Part shown: positions 1 to 7,807 of the stretch, piece by piece
Layout of the letters: each line of letters starts with the position of its first letter
How positions within the stretch are numbered: the first letter of the stretch is position 1
From: JAOADN01 sp049323795
GTDB taxonomy: Bacteria > Pseudomonadota > Alphaproteobacteria > Rhodobacterales > Rhodobacteraceae
Length of the DNA stretch: 64,000 nucleotides
Direction of reading: 5' to 3'
Assembly: GCA_049323795.1 (NCBI GenBank)
Contig: JBMOOH010000005.1
Span: 124,001-188,000, forward strand
The notes under the pieces: model-generated
The model's input: only the letters and a program-made list of their open reading frames with translations
Told to the model about the DNA's origin: nothing
The model's database searches: none
Translations under genes and position numbers: made by a program

Positions 1-669
1 GTGCGCGGTGTCGGACGTCACGCCCGCGGCCGCCATGAAATCCATGGCGTCCTGGATGCGGATGGCGATCTCGCGGTAGCGCTTGGCCTCGTCCTCTTCG
101 GTGAAACCGGCGATCCATGACTGGACGCGGTGGATGTCGGCATAGCCGCCGGTCGAGAAGGCGCGGAGAAGGTTCAGCGATGCGGCGGCCTGCGTGTAGG
201 CCTGGAGCATGCGGTCCGGGTCGGGTGTGCGCGCCTCGGGCGTCGCGTCGAAGCCGTTGATGATGTCGCCCTTGTACGAGGCGATCTCGATGCCGTTCAC
301 GATCTCGGTCGGGGCCGAGCGCGGCTTGGCGAACTGGCCCGCCACGCGGCCGACCTTGACCACGGGCACCTTGGCGCCCCAGGTCAGGACGATCGCCATC
401 TGCAGCATGACCTTGAAGGTGTCGCGGATGTTGTCGGCCGAGAATTCCGCAAAGCTCTCGGCGCAGTCGCCCCCCTGGAGAAGGAAGGCCCTCCCCTCGG
501 CCACGTCGCCGAGGGCGCGCTTGAGCTTCCGGGCCTCGCCGGCGAAGACGAGCGGGGGGTACTTGGCGAGCCGGGCCTCGACCGCCCGGAGTGCGGCAGC
601 GTCGGGATAATCCGGCATCTGCACCCTCGGCCTTGCGCGCCAGTCGGACTTCACCCAGCCCTTGGTCAT
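1..669 (-). CDS. class II 3-deoxy-7-phosphoheptulonate synthase (5' part; truncated by window edge)
   Basis: First 223 codons of a class II (plant/microbial type) DAHP synthase, the enzyme that condenses PEP and erythrose-4-phosphate in the first step of the shikimate pathway. The translation begins MTKGWVKSDWRARP and carries the family hallmarks LLQGGDCAESF, with the metal-binding Cys, and KVGRVAGQFAKPRS. It then runs through FSTGGYADIHRVQSW. The ATG at 669 is preceded by a GA-rich stretch. The 3' half lies beyond position 1. It is divergent from the GlxA-type regulator, with 217 bases between the starts. Family assignment is firm. I give no symbol because class II enzymes are named inconsistently. 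Confidence 0.93.
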   Translation of the reverse strand, partial: MTKGWVKSDWRARPRVQMPDYPDAAALRAVEARLAKYPPLVFAGEARKLKRALGDVAEGRAFLLQGGDCAESFAEFSADNIRDTFKVMLQMAIVLTWGAKVPVVKVGRVAGQFAKPRSAPTEIVNGIEIASYKGDIINGFDATPEARTPDPDRMLQAYTQAAASLNLLRAFSTGGYADIHRVQSWIAGFTEEDEAKRYREIAIRIQDAMDFMAAAGVTSDTAH

Positions 670-886
670 CTCGCTCTCCCGGGTATTCTCGAAGGATCGC
701 GGTCCTATAAGCCCGCGCGAGGCTGCATGCAAATCGAAGATGTCGGACCGGTCCGACCGGCCCTCCGCAGCCGGCGCGGCCTCTGTCGAAAATTTGTGCA
801 GCGCGATGGCTGGCACCCCGTCCGTCCCCTTGAACCCGCGCGGAATTGGTGGTCTTGTCCGCAAAACGACACCAAAGAGTCGCATA

Positions 887-1906
887 ATGCAGGTCAGCGT
901 GCGAAGTGCAAAACCGGCGGCCAGGACCGAGGTGAAGCATCGGCGCTTCGTCTTCCTGCTTCTCGACCGCTTCACGATGCTGTCCTTCGCCTGTGCGATC
1001 GAACCGCTCAGGCTGGCCAACAGGGTTCTTGGCCGGGACGCCTATTCGTGGAAGCTCGCCGGCGAAGGCGGCAGGGAGGCGATCTGCTCGAACGGGGTGT
1101 CCTTCAGGCTGGACATGGGGCTCGAAGAGATCGGGCGCGACGACACGGTGTTCGTCTGCGGCGGCCTCGACATCCAGGCAGCCACCACGCGCCCTGTCCT
1201 GAACTGGCTGAGGCGCGAGGCGCGGCGCGGCGTCGCCATCGGCGGGCTCTGTACCGGCGCCTACACGGTGGCGCGGGCGGGGCTGCTGGAGGGCAAGCGC
1301 GCGACGATCCACTGGGAGAACCAGGACAGCTTCCTTGAGGAATTCGAAGGCGTGAAACTCACGAAGTCGGTGTTCGTGGTGGACGGCAACCGCATGTCCA
1401 CCGCAGGCGGCACCGCCTCGATCGACCTCATGCTCAAGATCATCGCGGACGACCACGGCGAAGATGTCGCCAACTCCACCGCCGACCAGTTGATCTATTC
1501 CCAGATCCGCACCGACCAGGACACCCAGCGCCTGTCGATTCCGACCCGGATCGGCGTCCGCCACCCGAAGCTGTCGAAGGTCATCCAGATGATGGAGGCC
1601 AACATCGAGACCCCGATCAGCCCGGCGACGCTGGCCCAGGACGTGGGCATGTCCACCCGCCAGCTCGAACGGCTGTTCCGCCGCTACCTGAGCCGCAGCC
1701 CGAAACGCTACTACATGGAACTGCGGCTCCAGAAGGCGCGGAACCTTCTCATGCAGACCGACATGAGCGTCATCAACGTGGCGCTGGCCTGCGGCTTTGC
1801 GAGCCCCTCGCACTTCTCGAAATGCTACCGCGCGCATTACCAGACGACCCCCTACCGCGAGCGTGGCACGCATGGGTCGGGAACCCTGGCGCGCCTGTCG
1901 ATCTGA
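887..1906 (+). CDS. GlxA-family AraC-type transcriptional regulator
   Basis: 339-residue two-domain regulator. The N-terminal half (about 15-190) is a DJ-1/PfpI amidase-like ligand domain with FVFLLLDRFTMLSFACAIEPLR and GGLCTGAYTVARAGLLEGKRAT. The C-terminal 100 residues are an AraC helix-turn-helix pair (MSTRQLERLFRRYL, then NVALACGFASPSHFSKCYR). The family includes GbdR and CdhR, regulators of betaine and carnitine breakdown. I chose the ATG at 887, where similarity to the family begins; longer in-frame starts back to 662 read through the promoter region. It lies just upstream of a LIV-type transporter and a dimethylglycine-dehydrogenase-like gene, so I infer that it controls N-methylated-amine use. 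Confidence 0.9.
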   Translation: MQVSVRSAKPAARTEVKHRRFVFLLLDRFTMLSFACAIEPLRLANRVLGRDAYSWKLAGEGGREAICSNGVSFRLDMGLEEIGRDDTVFVCGGLDIQAATTRPVLNWLRREARRGVAIGGLCTGAYTVARAGLLEGKRATIHWENQDSFLEEFEGVKLTKSVFVVDGNRMSTAGGTASIDLMLKIIADDHGEDVANSTADQLIYSQIRTDQDTQRLSIPTRIGVRHPKLSKVIQMMEANIETPISPATLAQDVGMSTRQLERLFRRYLSRSPKRYYMELRLQKARNLLMQTDMSVINVALACGFASPSHFSKCYRAHYQTTPYRERGTHGSGTLARLSI

Positions 1907-2049
1907 CGGCGCAGGGGCGCGATCGCCATCGGCTCGGCCCTTGCGCGCCTGTCCGGGCGCGGCCGGATGCAATGCTTTCCGGGCCTTTTCTTTTCGCCCG
2001 CACCGCTCTAGGTTCGCCCGAGGACTTAAGTCCAACATGGGAGTGAACA

Positions 2050-3231
2050 ATGAAAAAACTGCTTCTTGCGACCGCCGCTGCCGCGCTGGCCGCCGGCGCC
2101 GCATCTGCCCAGGAAGTGAAGATCGGCATCCTCTTCGGATTCACCGGCCCGATCGAATCGCTGACCGGGTCGATGGCAAACGCCGCCGAGGCCGCCGTCG
2201 CCGAAGTCAACGCATCGGGAAAGTTCCCCGGCGGCACGACCTTCGCCACCACCCGGGGAGATGACGGCTGCATCGATGCCGCGATGGCGCAGGCGTCTGC
2301 GGAAAAGATGGTGACCGTGGAAGGCGTGAAGGCGATCATCGGGGGCGACTGCTCGGGCGTCACCATCGCGACGCTCGCCAATGTCGCGGTGCCGAACGGC
2401 ATCGTGATGATCTCGCCCTCGGCCACCTCGCCCGCGCTCTCGACGGCCGAGGACAACGGCCTGTTCTTCCGCACCGCGCCCTCGGATGCCCGCGAAGGCG
2501 AGATCGCGGCCGACATCATGCTGGAGCGGGGGATCAAGCAAGCCGCGCTCACCTACTCCAACTCGGACTACGGCAAGGGCCTCGCCGAGTCGATCCAGAA
2601 GGCCTACGAGGCCAAGGGCGGCAAGATCACCATCTCCCTCGCGCATGAGGACGGCAAGGCGGACTACTCGGCCGAGGCGGCGGCCCTTGCGGCGGCAGGC
2701 GGGCAGATCCTGATCGTCGCAGGCTACCTCGACCAGGGCGGCTCGGGGGTCATCCGCGCTGCGATCGACTCGGGCGCCTTCAAGACCTTCGAACTGCCGG
2801 GCGGCATGATCGGCGACAACCTCGAGAAGAAGTTCGGCCAGGAACTCAACGGCTCCTTCGGCCAGGTTCCGGGCTCGGACTCGCCGGGCATGAAGATCCT
2901 CGCCGACGCCTCGGGCGGCAAGTTCGACGTGAACTCGCCCTACACGCCCGAAAGCTACGACGCCGCCGCGCTGATCATGCTGTCCATGGCGGCCGCCGGT
3001 TCGACCGATCCGGCCGTCTGGAAGGACAAGGTCATGACCATCGCAAACGGCCCGGGCGAGAAGATCCAGCCCGGCGAGCTTGGCAAGGCGCTCGACCTGA
3101 TCGCCGCCGGTACCGCCATCGACTACGAAGGCGCGACCGGCGTGAACCTGATCGGACCAGGCGAGTCCGCGGGCCGCTACCGCGAGATCGAGTACAAGGA
3201 CGGCAAGATCACGACGGTCAAGTTCCGCTGA
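2050..3231 (+). CDS. LIV-type ABC transporter substrate-binding protein
   Basis: Periplasmic binding protein of the branched-chain amino acid (HAAT) class, 393 residues. A signal peptide (MKKLLLATAAAALAAGAASA) precedes EVKIGILFGFTGPIE, the usual start of a type I periplasmic fold. GGDCSGVTIA and ISPSATSPALS are typical ligand-cleft segments. It is first in an operon with two ATPases and two permeases. Shine-Dalgarno GGGAG lies about 6 bases before the ATG. A hairpin just after the stop probably keeps downstream expression lower. The ligand cannot be read from sequence; the neighbouring oxidoreductase suggests a methylated amine or a related amino acid rather than leucine. Confidence 0.93.
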   Translation: MKKLLLATAAAALAAGAASAQEVKIGILFGFTGPIESLTGSMANAAEAAVAEVNASGKFPGGTTFATTRGDDGCIDAAMAQASAEKMVTVEGVKAIIGGDCSGVTIATLANVAVPNGIVMISPSATSPALSTAEDNGLFFRTAPSDAREGEIAADIMLERGIKQAALTYSNSDYGKGLAESIQKAYEAKGGKITISLAHEDGKADYSAEAAALAAAGGQILIVAGYLDQGGSGVIRAAIDSGAFKTFELPGGMIGDNLEKKFGQELNGSFGQVPGSDSPGMKILADASGGKFDVNSPYTPESYDAAALIMLSMAAAGSTDPAVWKDKVMTIANGPGEKIQPGELGKALDLIAAGTAIDYEGATGVNLIGPGESAGRYREIEYKDGKITTVKFR

Positions 3232-3256
3232 TCGTCCGTACCGCGTGACAGACCGG

Positions 3257-3286
3257 CAGCCCGGGGCGTATACCCCGGGCTGTTTC
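3257..3286 (+). terminator. attenuator-like hairpin between binding-protein and ATPase genes
   Basis: Perfect 10-bp stem CAGCCCGGGG / CCCCGGGCTG with a 6-base loop (CGTATA), 25 bases after the binding-protein stop and followed only by a short TTT. The position suits partial termination or mRNA 3'-end protection, giving more binding protein than ATPase and permease. The weak U-tract argues against full termination. Confidence 0.6.
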
Positions 3287-3364
3287 GCAAGAATGGATAC
3301 GGCGCACACGGGCCGCGACTCCGGGCAACGGGGCAGGCTGCGCCGCAGGGGATGGCTGAACGGC

Positions 3365-4150
3365 ATGATCGTCGTCGAGGATCTGCACAAGCATTTCGGG
3401 GGTTTCCGGGCCGTTGACGGCGCATCGATCGAGATCGCGACCGGGTCGATCACCGGCCTGATCGGGCCGAACGGGGCGGGCAAGTCCACGCTCTTCAACG
3501 TCATCGCGGGGGTCTATCGGCCGACGTCCGGGCGCGTCGTGATGGACGGCGAGGACATCACCGGCCTGCCGCCGCATGACCTCTTCCACAGGGGCCTCTT
3601 GCGCACGTTCCAGATCGCGCACGAGTTTGCGTCGATGACGGTGCGCGAGAACCTGATGATGGTGCCCGCGCGCCAGTCGGGCGAGACGCTCTGGAATGCG
3701 ATCTTCGCGCGAAGGCGCATCGCCGACGAGGAGCGGGCGCTCGCCCTGAGGGCCGAAGAGGTGCTCGACTTCCTGACGATCGCGCATCTGGCCGAGGAGA
3801 AGGCGGGGAATCTTTCGGGCGGCCAGAAGAAGCTGCTGGAGCTCGGGCGGACCATGATGGTCGACGCCAAGGTCGTCTTCCTCGACGAAGTCGGCGCGGG
3901 CGTGAACCGCACCCTTCTCAACACCATCGGCGATGCGATCGTGCGGCTGAACCGGGAACGCGGCTACACCTTCTGCGTGATCGAGCACGACATGGACTTC
4001 ATCGCGCGCCTCTGCGACCCGGTCATCGTGATGGCCGAGGGCAAGGTCCTGGCCAGGGGCTCGGCCGACGACATCATGCAGAACGAGGCGGTGATCGAGG
4101 CCTATCTGGGGCGCGGGCTCAAGAACAAGGTGAAGGAGGGGGTAGCATGA
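3365..4150 (+). CDS. LIV-type ABC transporter ATP-binding protein (LivG type)
   Basis: 261-residue cytoplasmic ATPase subunit. Walker A GPNGAGKS is at about 34-41, the signature LSGGQKKLLELG in the second half, and Walker B VVFLDEVGAGVN follows, with Val-Gly where Pro-Ala is more common. The C-terminal GLKNKVKEGVA tail is typical of LivG. The ATG at 3365 starts the conserved MIVVEDLHKHFGGF. An upstream in-frame ATG at 3293 would add an unconserved basic segment and overlap the end of the hairpin region. It overlaps the next ATPase gene by 4 bases (ATGA), so translation is probably coupled. Confidence 0.92.
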   Translation: MIVVEDLHKHFGGFRAVDGASIEIATGSITGLIGPNGAGKSTLFNVIAGVYRPTSGRVVMDGEDITGLPPHDLFHRGLLRTFQIAHEFASMTVRENLMMVPARQSGETLWNAIFARRRIADEERALALRAEEVLDFLTIAHLAEEKAGNLSGGQKKLLELGRTMMVDAKVVFLDEVGAGVNRTLLNTIGDAIVRLNRERGYTFCVIEHDMDFIARLCDPVIVMAEGKVLARGSADDIMQNEAVIEAYLGRGLKNKVKEGVA

Positions 4151-4857
4151 GCGAACCCTTCCTGATCGGCGACACCATGACCGGCGGCTACGGCGCGACC
4201 GACATCCTGCACGGCTGCACCATCGCGGTGGACAAGGGCAGGATCGCCGTCATCGTCGGCCCGAACGGCGCGGGGAAATCCACCGCGATGAAGGCCGTCT
4301 TCGGCATGCTGAACGTCCGCGCCGGCCATGTGCGGCTGAAGGGCGAGGACATCACCCGCCTCTCGCCCCGCGAGCGGGTTGAGAAGGGCATGGCCTTCGT
4401 CCCGCAGACGAACAACGTCTTTCCGTCGATGACGGTCGAGGAGAACCTCGAGATGGGGGCCTTTCTCCGCCGCGATGACATCCAGCGGTCGATGGAGCAG
4501 GTCTACACGCTCTTTCCCATCCTCAAGGACAAGCGGCGTCAGGCAGCGGGCGAGTTGTCGGGCGGCCAGCGCCAGCAGGTGGCGGTCGGCCGGGCCTTGA
4601 TGACCGACCCCGAGGTCCTGATGCTCGACGAACCCACGGCCGGCGTGTCGCCCATCGTCATGGACGAGCTTTTCGACCGCATCATCGAGGTGGCGCGGGC
4701 GGGGATCACCATCCTGATGGTGGAACAGAACGCCCGCCAGGCGCTGGGCATCGCCGACACGGGCTACGTGCTGGTTCAGGGCCGGAACGCCTACACCGAC
4801 ACCGGCGCGGCGCTGCTGGCGAACCCGGAAGTCCGCCGCACGTTCCTCGGCGGGTGA
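4147..4857 (+). CDS. LIV-type ABC transporter ATP-binding protein (LivF type)
   Basis: 236-residue second ATPase of the importer. Walker A GPNGAGKS is at about 38-45, the signature LSGGQRQQVAVGRALM in mid-protein, and Walker B VLMLDEPTAGVSP is followed by the switch region MVEQNARQAL. A strong GGAGG lies before the ATG and the start overlaps the preceding stop. LivG and LivF form the ATPase heterodimer under the two permeases encoded downstream. A small secreted protein gene, starting 4 bases after this stop, separates it from them. Confidence 0.93.
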   Translation: MSEPFLIGDTMTGGYGATDILHGCTIAVDKGRIAVIVGPNGAGKSTAMKAVFGMLNVRAGHVRLKGEDITRLSPRERVEKGMAFVPQTNNVFPSMTVEENLEMGAFLRRDDIQRSMEQVYTLFPILKDKRRQAAGELSGGQRQQVAVGRALMTDPEVLMLDEPTAGVSPIVMDELFDRIIEVARAGITILMVEQNARQALGIADTGYVLVQGRNAYTDTGAALLANPEVRRTFLGG

Positions 4858-4861
4858 GGGG

Positions 4862-5230
4862 ATGAGGGCTGCACTCGTTCTCGCGCTGGTGACGGCCGGA
4901 CCCGCCCTCGCCGAAGGGCGGTCCGAGCCGGTGCTGAGTTGCGACTTTGCGGGCGAGAAGCTGACCCTGACCCGGAACGGGGCCTCCTACGGCCTCGCGA
5001 TCGGGGACCAGACCTTCCCTGCCGCGCTTGCCCGGCCCGGACCGGATGGCCGGGTCGTCGCGGTCTTCTCGATGCTCGACGCCGGCCCCGTCATGATCGC
5101 CGTCGCCACGAGCGACCCGGCAGCGGGGGGCGACCCCGTCCATGCTTCCGAAATCACCGCATCCCGGCTGGGCGGCACGGGCCTCGCCACGCGCACCACC
5201 GGGGGAACCTGCACCGAGGCGACGCGATGA
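4862..5230 (+). CDS. small secreted protein embedded in the LIV-type transporter operon
   Basis: 122 residues that I do not recognise. An N-terminal signal peptide (MRAALVLALVTAGPALA) predicts export. The mature part, about 105 residues, is predicted to be beta-rich. It has one Cys near the start (VLSCDFAGEK) and one near the end (TGGTCTEATR), which could form a disulfide closing the domain. The gene starts 4 bases after the ATPase stop and its stop overlaps the permease start (ATGA), so it is translated as part of the operon. By position it may be a periplasmic accessory to the transporter; that is inference. Confidence 0.75.
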   Translation: MRAALVLALVTAGPALAEGRSEPVLSCDFAGEKLTLTRNGASYGLAIGDQTFPAALARPGPDGRVVAVFSMLDAGPVMIAVATSDPAAGGDPVHASEITASRLGGTGLATRTTGGTCTEATR

Positions 5231-6240
5231 CCGACTACCTCAACGCCCTTGTCGCGATCCTGAACTTCATCGTCATCCCCGGCGCCTCCTACGGCGCGCA
5301 ACTGGCGCTCGGCGCGCTCGGCGCGACGCTGATCTACGGGATCTTGCGCTTTTCGAACTTCGCGCATGGCGACACGATGGCCTTCGGCACCGGCGTCACC
5401 ATACTGGCCACCTGGGGCCTGCAGTATCTCGGCGTGTCGCTGGGCGTCTTCCCGACGGCGCTCCTCGCCCTGCCCGTCGGCATTGCCGTCACCGTCGCCG
5501 TCGTCCTGCTGACCGACCGGATCGTCTATCGCTTCTACCGCCGGCAGCGCGCGGCGCCGGTGATCGTCGTCATCGCCTCGGTGGGCGTGATGTTCATCAT
5601 GAACGCGCTCACCCGCTTCATCATCGGCACCGACGACCGCACCTTCGCCGACGGCGCACGCTTCATGATCACGGCCGCCGACTTCAGGGAACTGACGGGG
5701 CTCGAGGAGGGACTGGCCATCAAGGCGACCACGTCGCTCACCATCGTCGTGGCCGTCATCGCGGTCGCGGCCCTCTTCTGGTTCCTGAACCGGACGCGGA
5801 CCGGCAAGTCGATGCGCGCCTATTCCGACAACGAGGATCTGGCGCTTCTGTCGGGCATCAACCCCGAGCGGGTGGTGATGGTCACCTGGATCATCGCGAC
5901 GGCGCTGGCGGTCACGGCGGGGGTGCTTTACGGCCTCGACAAGTCGTTCCGACCCTTCAACTACTTCTCGCTGCTGCTTCCGATCTTCGCGGCGGCGGTC
6001 GTGGGCGGTCTCGGCAACCCGCTCGGGGCCATCGCGGGCGGGTTCCTGATCGCGTTTTCGGAGATCGGGATGACCTTCGCGTTCAAGAAGGTCATCGCGT
6101 ATCTGGTCCCCGGAGCCTGGGCGCCCGAGGGACTCGTCCAGATCCTGTCCTCGGAATACAAGTTCGCGGTGTCCTTCGCGATCCTCATCATCGTCCTGCT
6201 GTTCAGGCCGACCGGCATCTTCAAGGGGAAAGCGGCATGA
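5227..6240 (+). CDS. LIV-type ABC transporter permease (LivH type)
   Basis: 337-residue inner-membrane permease with about eight hydrophobic segments. Typical LivH features are YGAQLALGALGATLIYGILRFSNFAHGD near the N-terminus, SVGVMFIMNALTRFIIG in mid-protein, and AAAVVGGLGNPLGAIAGGFLIAFSE in the C-terminal half. The ATG at 5227 overlaps the stop of the secreted-protein gene, and its own stop overlaps the next permease start, so the four genes from 4147 to 7589 are tightly packed. It pairs with the LivM-type subunit to form the channel. Confidence 0.92.
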   Translation: MTDYLNALVAILNFIVIPGASYGAQLALGALGATLIYGILRFSNFAHGDTMAFGTGVTILATWGLQYLGVSLGVFPTALLALPVGIAVTVAVVLLTDRIVYRFYRRQRAAPVIVVIASVGVMFIMNALTRFIIGTDDRTFADGARFMITAADFRELTGLEEGLAIKATTSLTIVVAVIAVAALFWFLNRTRTGKSMRAYSDNEDLALLSGINPERVVMVTWIIATALAVTAGVLYGLDKSFRPFNYFSLLLPIFAAAVVGGLGNPLGAIAGGFLIAFSEIGMTFAFKKVIAYLVPGAWAPEGLVQILSSEYKFAVSFAILIIVLLFRPTGIFKGKAA

Positions 6241-7589
6241 GCCAGAACCGCGTCAGCGCCGCCACCTACACGCCCGGGCGGCCGATCGTCCTGTTCGGCG
6301 TGATGGCGGTCCTGTTCCTGTCCGAAGGGCTCTACTTCGGCACCTGGAACACCGCACTCGGCATCCTGAACATGGCGCTCATCTCGGCAATCATGGCGCT
6401 CGGGGTGAACATGCAGTGGGGCTACGCCGGACTCTTCAACACCGGGATCGTGGGTTTCGTCGCGCTCGGCGGACTCGCCCCCGTCCTCGTATCGATGCCG
6501 CCGCAGACCGAGGCGATCCTTGCCGGGGGCTGGAAGATTCCCCTGGCGCTGCTGATCGGCGTGGCGGCGCTGGCGCTCGCCGTCTTCGTCTATGGCCGGA
6601 CGAAGGGCAGGCTCCGGGCAGGTCTGATCATCGGGATCCTGACTGTCGGGTTCCTGCTCTTCCGTGCCGTGCTTGACCCCGCCGTGGCCATCGTCGAGGG
6701 GATGAACCCCACCTTTGCAGGCAACGTGGGCGGGCTCGGGATCGACCGGATCTTCGGCTACAGCGCGGGCGTCCTGCTGTCCTGGCCGGTAGGCGCCCTG
6801 ATGGCGGCGGCGGCCGCCTGGGTGATCGGAAAGGTCTCGCTCGGGCTCAGGTCCGACTATCTGGCGATCGCGACGCTCGGCATCGGCGAGATCATCGTCG
6901 CCGTCCTGAAGAACGAGGACTGGCTGGCACGGGGGGTGAAGAACGTCACCGGCATCCCCCAGCCGGTCCCCTACGAGATCGACCTGCAGCAGAGCGCCTA
7001 CTGGCAGATCTGGGCGGACACCTTCGGGACCAGCCCGGTCACCTTCTCGACCATCTTCGTCAAGCTTGCCTGGCTGGGCTACATCGTGGTCATCCTGCTT
7101 GCGCTCATCTGGCTCAGCGAACGGGCGCTCAACAGCCCGTGGGGCCGCATGATGCGCGCGATCCGCGACAACGAGACGGCCGCCGAGGCGATGGGCAAGG
7201 ACGTCACCGGCCGGCACCTCCAGATCTTCATCCTGGGCTCGGCCGTGTGCGGCCTGGCCGGGGCCATGCTGGTCACGATGGACGGGGTGATGACGCCGTC
7301 CGCCTACACGCCGCTGCGCTTCACCTTCCTGATCTGGGTCATGGTCATCGTCGGCGGGTCCGGGAACAACTGGGGCGCGGTTCTGGGCGCGTTCCTGATC
7401 TACTTCCTCTACATCAAGGTCGAGGCCTGGGGCCCCGAACTGATGACGCTGGTCACGTCGGGAATGCCCGAGGGTCCGCTCAGGGAACACCTCACCGGAG
7501 TAGCCGCCCATGCCCGGCTGCTGACCCTTGGGATCATCCTTCTGGTGGTGCTGAGGTTCAGTCCGCGGGGACTGCTGCCGGAACGCTGA
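6237..7589 (+). CDS. LIV-type ABC transporter permease (LivM type)
   Basis: 450-residue permease, longer than many LivM proteins, because of an extra hydrophobic block in the N-terminal part (residues about 90-200, with a tract ALLIGVAALALAVFVYG). The conserved LivM core follows: LRSDYLAIATLGIGEI, RMMRAIRDNETAAEAMGKD, and VMVIVGGSGNNWGAVLGAFL. It ends with the usual basic tail LRFSPRGLLPER. It is the last gene of the transporter operon; a weak 9-bp stem (7647-7681) lies downstream before the oxidoreductase gene. Confidence 0.92.
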   Translation: MSQNRVSAATYTPGRPIVLFGVMAVLFLSEGLYFGTWNTALGILNMALISAIMALGVNMQWGYAGLFNTGIVGFVALGGLAPVLVSMPPQTEAILAGGWKIPLALLIGVAALALAVFVYGRTKGRLRAGLIIGILTVGFLLFRAVLDPAVAIVEGMNPTFAGNVGGLGIDRIFGYSAGVLLSWPVGALMAAAAAWVIGKVSLGLRSDYLAIATLGIGEIIVAVLKNEDWLARGVKNVTGIPQPVPYEIDLQQSAYWQIWADTFGTSPVTFSTIFVKLAWLGYIVVILLALIWLSERALNSPWGRMMRAIRDNETAAEAMGKDVTGRHLQIFILGSAVCGLAGAMLVTMDGVMTPSAYTPLRFTFLIWVMVIVGGSGNNWGAVLGAFLIYFLYIKVEAWGPELMTLVTSGMPEGPLREHLTGVAAHARLLTLGIILLVVLRFSPRGLLPER

Positions 7590-7685
7590 CGCGGACATTC
7601 CCGAAAGGGCGGCGGTCGGGGTTCGCGCCCGATGATTCCGGACATGGCGACGGCGCCCGGCCGATCCCGCGCCGCCGTCGCATCG

Positions 7686-7712
7686 GGCTGACGGGCGCAG
7701 GCTGACGGGCGC
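7686..7712. repeat. short tandem repeat downstream of the transporter operon
   Basis: GGCTGACGGGCGC occurs twice (7686-7698 and 7700-7712) with a 14-base period, in the 218-base gap between the LivM-type gene and the oxidoreductase gene. A loose stem GCGACGGCG / CGCCGTCGC (7647-7681) sits just before it and may help terminate the transporter transcript. No function is evident for the repeat itself. Confidence 0.45.
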
Positions 7713-7807
7713 GCCCCGGACCTCCGAAACCGACAATTGATGTCGCGGACGGCTAGAGGCGCGGCCGCGGCTCTGCAAAGATGCCGCCGGCAACAGGGAA
7801 GCGATCC

